From contig CAZTHC010000053.1 of NCBI GenBank assembly GCA_964613425.1, positions 1 through 7,626 on the forward strand: DNA of 7,626 nt, given 5' to 3'. The position numbers and the translations under genes are program-made. This document shows positions 1-4,627 of this stretch, one piece after another; positions within the stretch are counted from its first letter, which is position 1; each line of letters opens with the position of its first letter. The notes beneath the pieces were generated by a model, which saw only the letters and a program-made list of their open reading frames with translations, did not search any database and had not been told where the DNA came from. Source of the DNA: CAZTHC01 sp964613425. GTDB lineage: Bacteria > Bacillota > Clostridia > TANB77 > CAG-508.

Positions 1-1
1 A

Positions 2-124
2 AATAAAGAAAGAATAGCAATTACAGAATTAACAATAGAAGTTGAAAATTTAGATGAATTAAATCAAGTACTAAAATCATTACGCAAAATAGATAGTGTA
101 TATGAAGTGCAAAGACGTAAATAA
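2..124 (+). CDS. relA: RelA/SpoT-family (p)ppGpp synthetase/hydrolase, C-terminal fragment
   Basis: Only the last 40 residues are in the window; the gene begins upstream. The reading frame enters at base 2 and ends at TAA 122-124. The visible pattern, ITELTIEVENLDELNQVL followed by a run ending SVYEVQRRK, is that of the final ACT regulatory domain of long RelA/SpoT enzymes, which make and degrade the alarmone (p)ppGpp in the cytoplasm and sense stalled ribosomes. The family assignment rests on this short tail plus context: in many Firmicutes relA lies just upstream of an MBL-fold hydrolase and hisS, as here. The gap to the next gene is 28 bases, which suggests one transcript. Catalytic domains are not visible, so activity cannot be judged. 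Another ACT-domain protein is possible but less likely given the neighbours. Confidence 0.78.
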   Translation, partial: NKERIAITELTIEVENLDELNQVLKSLRKIDSVYEVQRRK

Positions 125-152
125 AAACTGAATAGTTGAAAGAAGGATAAAT

Positions 153-800
153 ATGATACTAAAGAGGATAAAAGTAATAGCAGGAATTGGAGCAAATACA
201 AATTGTTATATAGTTTTAGATGAAAAATCTAAAGAAGCTATGGTTATTGATCCAGGTGGTGAACCAAAAAGAATAATAGAAATGTTAAAGATGTTAGATG
301 TTAAACTAAAATACATATTTGTTACACATGCACATGGTGATCATATTTGTGGGATTCCAGAAATAAAAAAAGAGCTAGGAGGAAAAATACTAGTTCATAG
401 AATTGATGCAGAAGGATTATACAATGATGAAATAAACCTTACAAGTTATATAGGAATGGAAAATCCACAATTAGAATCAGATTCTAGAATAGATGATCAA
501 GACTTAATACATGTTGGAGATTTAGAATTTATTGTAATACATACACCAGGACATACAAAGGGAAGTGTATGCTTATATTGCCCAGAACAAAAAATGATTT
601 TTACCGGAGATACAATATTTAGAGGAACATGGGGAAGAACAGATTTACCAACAAGTTCGTTTGAAGAAATAATAAGTTCTATAACAGACAGAATTATGGT
701 ATTACCTGAAGATACAATTATTTATCCAGGACATGGAAAGTCTACAATGGTAAAAGAAGAAGAACCAATTTATTTAGAACTAAAACCAAGAGACTATTAA
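153..800 (+). CDS. MBL-fold metallo-hydrolase (glyoxalase II-like, YqgX type)
   Basis: A complete 215-residue metallo-beta-lactamase-fold enzyme, expected to be cytoplasmic. All dinuclear metal ligands of the glyoxalase II-like class are visible: THAHGDH at residues 58-64 (H59, H61, D63, H64), H134 in TPGHTKGS, D153 in FTGDTIF, and H194 in YPGHG. The length matches the short YqgX/GloB-like proteins, which lack the C-terminal substrate-binding helices of classical glyoxalase II; hydrolysis of a thioester such as S-lactoylglutathione or a bacillithiol-type analogue is known for relatives but is inference here. The start is supported by AGAAGGA at 141-147, five bases upstream of the ATG. It lies 28 bases after the relA end and upstream of hisS. 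In many Firmicutes hemZ sits between this gene and hisS; here there is only a repeat-bearing spacer. Confidence 0.9.
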   Translation: MILKRIKVIAGIGANTNCYIVLDEKSKEAMVIDPGGEPKRIIEMLKMLDVKLKYIFVTHAHGDHICGIPEIKKELGGKILVHRIDAEGLYNDEINLTSYIGMENPQLESDSRIDDQDLIHVGDLEFIVIHTPGHTKGSVCLYCPEQKMIFTGDTIFRGTWGRTDLPTSSFEEIISSITDRIMVLPEDTIIYPGHGKSTMVKEEEPIYLELKPRDY

Positions 801-837
801 TTAGCGAATGATAAAAATAACACACAAGTTTTATTAA

Positions 838-880
838 TGTCATGTTGAGCGAAACAAAGTGAAGTAGAAACATCTCAACA
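838..880 (+). repeat. Dispersed-repeat-like hairpin element (TGTCATGTTGAGCG type)
   Basis: In the spacer between the hydrolase and hisS. It starts TGTCATGTTGAGCG and ends GAAACATCTCAACA. The arms TGTTGAG (843-849) and CTCAACA (874-880) are perfect 7-base inverted repeats around a 24-base A-rich middle. From memory, it resembles an intergenic repeat written roughly TGTCATNCTGAGCGAA...GAAGNATCT, seen in many unrelated bacterial genomes; that link needs a genome search. No T-tract follows, so it is not an obvious intrinsic terminator. Confidence 0.55.
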
Positions 881-887
881 ATAATTA

Positions 888-950
888 CAAATAAAAACAA
901 TACAAATCGTAGGGGGCGGCGTACCCGAGACGGCCGGCAAATAAAAACAA
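888..950 (+). repeat. 13-base direct repeats flanking a GC-rich element
   Basis: The 13-mer CAAATAAAAACAA occurs at 888-900 and again, identical, at 938-950. The two copies bracket the GC-rich hairpin at 907-938. This could be a remnant of duplication when the element inserted, or a conserved flank of the repeat unit. The 13-mer is low-complexity, so chance similarity is possible. Confidence 0.45.
907..938 (+). repeat. GC-rich palindromic repeat, copy A
   Basis: A GC-rich island (TCGTAGGGGGCGGCGT then ACCCGAGACGGCCGGC) in very AT-rich DNA. CGGCGT (917-922) pairs with ACGGCCG (930-936) with one bulged G, leaving loop ACCCGAG. It shares the GTAGGGG(C/T)CGGCGT head with copy C at 3426-3453 and a CAAATTCAT-type downstream tail with copy B. 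It is probably a member of one dispersed family. Confidence 0.6.
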
Positions 951-974
951 ATTCATAAAATAGGAGGAATAAAA

Positions 975-2207
975 ATGATACAAAAACCTAAAGGAACAAG
1001 AGACTTATTGCCAACAGAAAGTTACAAATGGCAATATGTTGAAGAAAAAATAAAACAAACTTTAGAGAATTATTCATATAAAGAAATACGTGTACCAGTT
1101 TTTGAAAATACAGAACTGTTTTTAAGAGGTGTAGGAGATACAACAGATGTAGTTCAAAAAGAAATGTACACATTTAATGATAAAGGAGACAGAAGTATAA
1201 CATTAAGACCAGAAGGAACTGCTGGGGTAGTTAGAGCATACATAGAAAATGGAATGGCATCATTACCTTCACCATTAAAAGTATGGTATAACATGGCGAT
1301 GTATAGATATGAAAATGTTCAAAAAGGAAGATTAAGAGAATTTCACCAAATAGGAGCAGAACTAATAGGAACAAGTTCATATTTAGCAGATGTTGAAACA
1401 ATAATAATGGCAAGTGAGATATTAAAAAATATAAATATACAAAACGTTGAATTAACAATAAACAGTATTGGCTGCCCAAAATGTAGAAGTGAATATCAAA
1501 GAGCATTAAAAGAATTTATAGGTAAGAATATAGATAATTATTGTTATACATGTAAAGAACGTTTTGAAAAAAATCCTATGAGAATATTAGACTGTAAAGA
1601 AAAAAACTGTAAAGAATTAAATGTTGGCGCACCACAAATTTTAGATTATTTATGTGATGAATGCAAAGAACATTTCGAAAATGTAAAAAATACATTAGAT
1701 TCTGTAGGAATTAAATATACAATAGATTCTGGAATTGTTAGAGGCTTAGATTATTATACAAAAACAGTATTCGAATTTATATCTAAAGATGAAGGATATA
1801 CAGTATTAGCAGGTGGTAGATATGACGGACTAATTAAGGAATTAGATGGTCAAGACACACCAGCTTTAGGATTTGCAATGGGAGTTGAAAGAATAGTAGA
1901 CTTGTTTGGAAAATATAATAAAGATTCAATACAACAAAGAAAACCAGAATTATATATAGCAACAATAGGTGAAAACGCAGATACATTTGCTACAAAAATG
2001 GCAATGAAGTTACGTTCAGAAGGTAAATATATAGAAAAAGATGTGAGCGGAAAAAGTTTAAAAGCACAGTTCAAATCTGCGGATAAACTAGGAGCTAAGA
2101 ACGTTATAACTCTAGGAGATACTGAAATTGAAACTAAAAAGGCAGTAATAAAAGATATGCAAACAGGAGAAGAAAAACAAATAGATTTAAATGATTTTAA
2201 GTTATAA
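975..2207 (+). CDS. hisS: Histidine--tRNA ligase (HisRS)
   Basis: A complete 410-residue class II aminoacyl-tRNA synthetase that charges tRNA-His with histidine in the cytoplasm; bacterial HisRS is usually about 420 residues. Visible landmarks in order: the N-terminal KPKGTRDLLP (4-13), motif 2 with its arginine in MYRYENVQKGRLREFHQ (109-125), the HisRS-specific histidine-binding RGLDYYT (256-262), LAGGRYDGL (278-286), motif 3 GFAMGVERI (299-307), and a C-terminal anticodon-binding domain from about 325, including DVSGKSLKAQFKSADKLGA. The insertion domain carries paired cysteines (C167/C170, C190/C193, C207/C212, C227/C230), suggesting a zinc-type site. AGGAGG at 962-967 lies seven bases before the ATG. 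I see no T-box leader in the 174-base upstream spacer. Arginine is encoded by 15 AGA and 3 CGT codons, with no CGG. Confidence 0.97.
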   Translation: MIQKPKGTRDLLPTESYKWQYVEEKIKQTLENYSYKEIRVPVFENTELFLRGVGDTTDVVQKEMYTFNDKGDRSITLRPEGTAGVVRAYIENGMASLPSPLKVWYNMAMYRYENVQKGRLREFHQIGAELIGTSSYLADVETIIMASEILKNINIQNVELTINSIGCPKCRSEYQRALKEFIGKNIDNYCYTCKERFEKNPMRILDCKEKNCKELNVGAPQILDYLCDECKEHFENVKNTLDSVGIKYTIDSGIVRGLDYYTKTVFEFISKDEGYTVLAGGRYDGLIKELDGQDTPALGFAMGVERIVDLFGKYNKDSIQQRKPELYIATIGENADTFATKMAMKLRSEGKYIEKDVSGKSLKAQFKSADKLGAKNVITLGDTEIETKKAVIKDMQTGEEKQIDLNDFKL

Positions 2208-2264
2208 AAATAATCTGATTTAAATATACATTATATATATTGGACAAAAGGAGAGATATATATA

Positions 2265-3342
2265 ATGAATATTGCAGTAATAAATATTAAAGATATACTA
2301 AAAAAAATAGTACTAATTGTTATAGTTGTTTCTATATTAATTAGTACTTTTGTTTTTGCTAAAAATTTAAACTTAAACTATTACTTAAATGAAATGATAG
2401 TTTGTTCAAAATGTATGGAAACAGTATTACCTAATATAAATGAAAAAAACCATATTAAAGCTACTAATATTTCTCTTGCAAAAACAATATTGGATTTAGA
2501 ATTCGGAGCAAAAAACAATATTATAAAAGACTTAAACATAAACGAAGAAGAACTAACAGTGGATGATTTACAAGAAATAATAGAAATTACTAATCCAAAA
2601 GAAAAAGAAGAAATCATCGAACCTGTTAATAATAATAAATTTAGTACTTCAGATATAAAAAATCAGACAGATTATGAAATAACTGCAGACATGCTAGATA
2701 CAAATATAGAAATAGATAAAAATAAAAGTATACTAATCTTTCACACACATACTTGTGAGAGCTATACACCGAGCGAAAAGTATAATTATGAAATGACTGG
2801 AAATTATAGAACAACAGATTTAAATTATAGTGTAGCAAGAGTTGGGTTAGAACTAAAGAATAAATTAGAAAGTAAAGACGTAAGCGTAATACAAGACAAT
2901 ACATACCATGATTATCCAGCATATTCTGGTTCATACAGTAGGTCAGAAAAAACTGTAAGAAATATATTAGAAAATTCAAATTCTGAGATTGTAATAGATT
3001 TGCATAGAGATGCTGTAGGAGATGGAAGTAGCTATGGACCTACTGCAGAAATAAATAACGAAACTGTTGCAAGATTAATGTTTGTTGTAGGCACAAATGG
3101 AGGAGGATTAGAACATCCTAATTGGAGAGAAAACTTAAAATTTGCTATAAAAGTGCAAGAAAAAGCAAATCAATTATATCCACGGGTTGTTTCTACCAAT
3201 TTTATTAACTAATTCTAGGTATAATCAACAACTTGCAAAATATGCGTGCATAATTGAAGTAGGAGCAACAGGAAATACATTAGAACAAACATTGGCAAGC
3301 ATGAAATATTTGGGAAATGTAATAAGCGAAATTTTAAAATAA
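2265..3342 (+). CDS. spoIIP: Stage II sporulation protein P (SpoIIP), one +1 frameshift at CGG
   Basis: SpoIIP is the amidase/endopeptidase that, with SpoIID and SpoIIM, digests septal peptidoglycan during forespore engulfment. The first frame runs 2265-3212 (315 aa), but its last nine residues after P306 do not fit the family and it stops early. Skipping C3183 gives a continuation, 3184-3342, carrying the family's C-terminal block: GLFLPILLTN, SRYNQQLAKY, then IIEVGATGNTLEQTLAS. The restored protein is join(2265..3182, 3184..3342), 358 aa, a normal length. Landmarks: a membrane anchor near residues 11-33, HTHTCESY with H160, H162 and E165, DLHRDA with H247, and a conserved E331 that exists only after the shift. 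The Shine-Dalgarno AAAAGGAG is at 2246-2253. I could not recognise a convincing sigma-E or sigma-F promoter in the 57-base gap after hisS. The zero-frame codon at the break is CGG; see 3180-3186. Confidence 0.93.
3180..3186 (+). other. Putative +1 frameshift site CCA-C-GGG in spoIIP
   Basis: The zero frame reads CCA CGG GTT, and the zero-frame stop is at 3210-3212. Omitting C3183 gives CCA GGG TTG, i.e. the Pro-Gly-Leu expected after LY in the SpoIIP family, and opens the frame to TAA 3340-3342. The extra C lies between A and G, so it does not extend a homopolymer. Confidence 0.85.
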
Positions 3343-3370
3343 CTTTTAAAATAAAATTAGTGAAAAATAT

Positions 3371-3396
3371 AGGGGCAAGGCTCCAACTTTGCCCGC
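3371..3396 (+). repeat. GC-rich palindromic repeat, copy B
   Basis: Begins TATAGGGGCAAGG and ends TTTGCCCGC. GGGCAAGG (3373-3380) pairs with CTTTGCCC (3387-3394) through eight positions, one a G-T wobble, around loop CTCCAA. It keeps the TAGGGG head and CCCG tail of copy C while the stem interior differs, which is the pattern of a family that conserves structure more than sequence. Confidence 0.6.
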
Positions 3397-3425
3397 AAAT
3401 TCATTAACAAAACATATTGCAATCT

Positions 3426-3453
3426 GTAGGGGTCGGCGTCCTCGACGACCCGT
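3426..3453 (+). repeat. GC-rich palindromic repeat, copy C
   Basis: Begins GTAGGGGTCGGCGT and ends CGACGACCCGT. GGGTCG (3430-3435) pairs with CGACCC (3446-3451); after a G/A mismatch, CG (3437-3438) pairs with CG (3443-3444), leaving loop TCCT. The first half closely matches copy A at 907-938. It is a sharp GC island with AT-rich flanks and has no coding potential that I can support. Confidence 0.6.
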
Positions 3454-3495
3454 AAACGAAATTACATATTTATTGTAAATTGTATTACAAAAAAA

Positions 3496-3524
3496 TTGCC
3501 AAAAACCTCCGTCCCCATTGGCAA
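3496..3524 (-). terminator. Hairpin with GGGGACGGAGG loop, terminator-like on the minus strand
   Basis: TTGCCAA (3496-3502) and TTGGCAA (3518-3524) are perfect inverted repeats around a 15-base loop. Read on the minus strand the loop is TGGGGACGGAGGTTT and the stem is followed by an eight-T run, giving an intrinsic-terminator shape. The GGGGACGG core looks like another dispersed repeat known to me from clostridial intergenic regions, but this is unverified. It would lie downstream of the main terminator of the minus-strand gene. Confidence 0.4.
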
Positions 3525-3555
3525 AAAATTCACAAATGAAAATTTTATACAATAA

Positions 3556-3587
3556 TAAAAGAAGAGAATATTAATTCTCTTCTTTTA
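3556..3587. terminator. Bidirectional intrinsic terminator between convergent genes
   Basis: A perfect 14-base-pair stem (3556-3569 with 3574-3587) closed by loop ATTA. The core arms are AAAAGAAGAGAAT and ATTCTCTTCTTTT. It sits seven bases past the stop of the minus-strand gene and in the convergent interval after spoIIP. The A-rich left arm and T-rich right arm give a U-run on either transcript, so it can terminate both genes. Confidence 0.85.
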
Positions 3588-3593
3588 GAAATT

Positions 3594-4427
3594 TTATGAA
3601 CGGTCATCTATTTGGTAAGGTGTAATAATATTAAGGTGTAATCCTTTTTTACCTATTTTCTTTACATAAGCGGTAATGCGAGTTCCTCTGTCGATGGCTG
3701 GTGCGTATTCATAGTCTGTTGGAATGTCAACAATACCATTCACATAAGGGTTTACAAAAACAAAATAGCCATTTTCATAATTATTAGTTTCACCTGTTAC
3801 AATGCAACAAAGTATCTGACCAGCCCTAAAAAGACCTTTTTGTATTTCGTATGATGGAAATGCATATCTGTAAGAACCAGTAAAATATTTATCTGTTTCA
3901 GAAAAATATTTTATATATATGGGAACTTTTTCTCCAACAAGAAATGCTTTTTTTATGAAATTAATTCGATATCCTGTATAAAAGAATAAATCATTATTTA
4001 AAATTTTTCCAAGTATACCGTTTCCCAAATCAACCCATATAAATGCTTCGTTGACCTCTTTTATTGTACACATAACAGTGCGATTGCGGTATCTTTGTAA
4101 ATCCCACAATAAATCTTCTTGAACACGTTTCCTTGATGCAATTACAGAAGTAGAAGAATTATCAATAATTTTAACATTGATGATATCTCCTACATTTGTA
4201 AAATCATTGGAAGAAGGATAAATTGAAAGCTGGTTACCAGGAATTTCTCCAAACAAATCATCTGCAAACTGAATTTTTGTTAAATCTTTTTCTTTGGATA
4301 TTATTTTTGCAGAAATAGGGCAAGAAATATATTTTGCCAAGATAATGTCTTTGGAATTTGTGGAATTTTTAAAACAAGTATTAGGAAATACTTCCTCCGC
4401 AAAAATCCGATAAAACTGTTCGTTCAT
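3594..4427 (-). CDS. S1/OB-fold-like RNA-binding protein, three modules
   Basis: A 277-residue protein with no obvious signal peptide or membrane segment. I see three similar beta-rich blocks: residues about 37-100 (PISAKII through VGDIINVKII to SVIASRKR), about 115-187 (RTVMCTIKEV, FIWVDLGNGILG, VGEKVPIYIKYF) and about 201-267 (RAGQILCCIV, YVNGIVDIP, GTRITAYVKKI). This is the layout of S1-type OB domains, which bind single-stranded RNA in ribosomal protein S1 and relatives; the exact role is unknown. An ATG at 4484 is in frame, but I chose 4427 because AAAGGGA (4435-4441) is placed correctly for it and a strong promoter puts transcription start near 4468, inside the longer version. Arginine codon use is mixed (AGA 3, CGC 3, AGG 2, CGT 2, CGA 1, CGG 1), unlike the AGA-dominated neighbours, which hints at a different history. 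Codon 7 is CGG. Confidence 0.75.
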   Translation of the reverse strand: MNEQFYRIFAEEVFPNTCFKNSTNSKDIILAKYISCPISAKIISKEKDLTKIQFADDLFGEIPGNQLSIYPSSNDFTNVGDIINVKIIDNSSTSVIASRKRVQEDLLWDLQRYRNRTVMCTIKEVNEAFIWVDLGNGILGKILNNDLFFYTGYRINFIKKAFLVGEKVPIYIKYFSETDKYFTGSYRYAFPSYEIQKGLFRAGQILCCIVTGETNNYENGYFVFVNPYVNGIVDIPTDYEYAPAIDRGTRITAYVKKIGKKGLHLNIITPYQIDDRS

Positions 4428-4466
4428 ATTAATTTCCCTTTCATATAATAAATTTAAGCAAAAAGC

Positions 4467-4503
4467 TTGACATAATTTTAACATTTTGCAATAATTATGT
4501 CAA
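4467..4503. promoter_or_regulatory. Perfect 11-bp inverted repeat with face-to-face promoter elements
   Basis: TTGACATAATT (4467-4477) and AATTATGTCAA (4493-4503) are exact reverse complements separated by 15 bases. The right arm holds the -35 of the minus-strand promoter. By symmetry the left arm holds a plus-strand TTGACA (4467-4472), followed 17 bases later by AATAAT (4490-4495), a possible second promoter for murB. The palindrome could be an operator for a dimeric regulator, a hairpin, or a consequence of paired promoters. Confidence 0.55.
4475..4503 (-). promoter_or_regulatory. Sigma-A-type promoter for the S1-like gene
   Basis: On the minus strand, a perfect -35 TTGACA (4503-4498) is separated by 17 bases from -10 TAAAAT (4480-4475). 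Transcription should begin near 4468, giving a leader of about 40 bases before the ATG at 4427. Confidence 0.75.
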
Positions 4504-4559
4504 TTGTTTGTAAAAATTAATTTTAACAACATATACTTGAAATAAAAAATTAAAAAGTG

Positions 4560-4588
4560 TTGTAAAAAAACGGAAAAAATGATAATAT
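4560..4588 (+). promoter_or_regulatory. Candidate murB promoter
   Basis: TTGTAA (4560-4565) and TAATAT (4583-4588) are spaced by 17 bases, in an A-rich context that favours RNA polymerase binding. The predicted start near 4595 gives a leader of about 33 bases that includes the Shine-Dalgarno site AAAGGAG just before the ATG at 4628. In such AT-rich DNA a chance match is possible. Confidence 0.45.
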
Positions 4589-4627
4589 CTATATGTAATA
4601 AAATCTTTATTTTTGAAAGGAGAATTT

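Noticed and set aside
801..974. T-box riboswitch leader for hisS.
   Set aside because: No T-box core sequence or antiterminator/terminator pair is visible; the spacer is accounted for by repeats and AT-rich filler.
907..3453. CRISPR-like array from the recurring GC-rich elements.
   Set aside because: The copies are variable, widely separated, have no regular spacers, and no cas gene is present.
3346..3552. A 68-codon open frame on the minus strand across the spoIIP downstream spacer.
   Set aside because: It runs through three hairpin repeats, has no recognisable motif, and is explained by the GC-rich repeats lacking stop codons.
4428..4484. Longer start at 4484 for the S1-like protein.
   Set aside because: The predicted transcription start (about 4468) lies inside this extension, and the good Shine-Dalgarno site at 4435-4441 fits ATG 4427.
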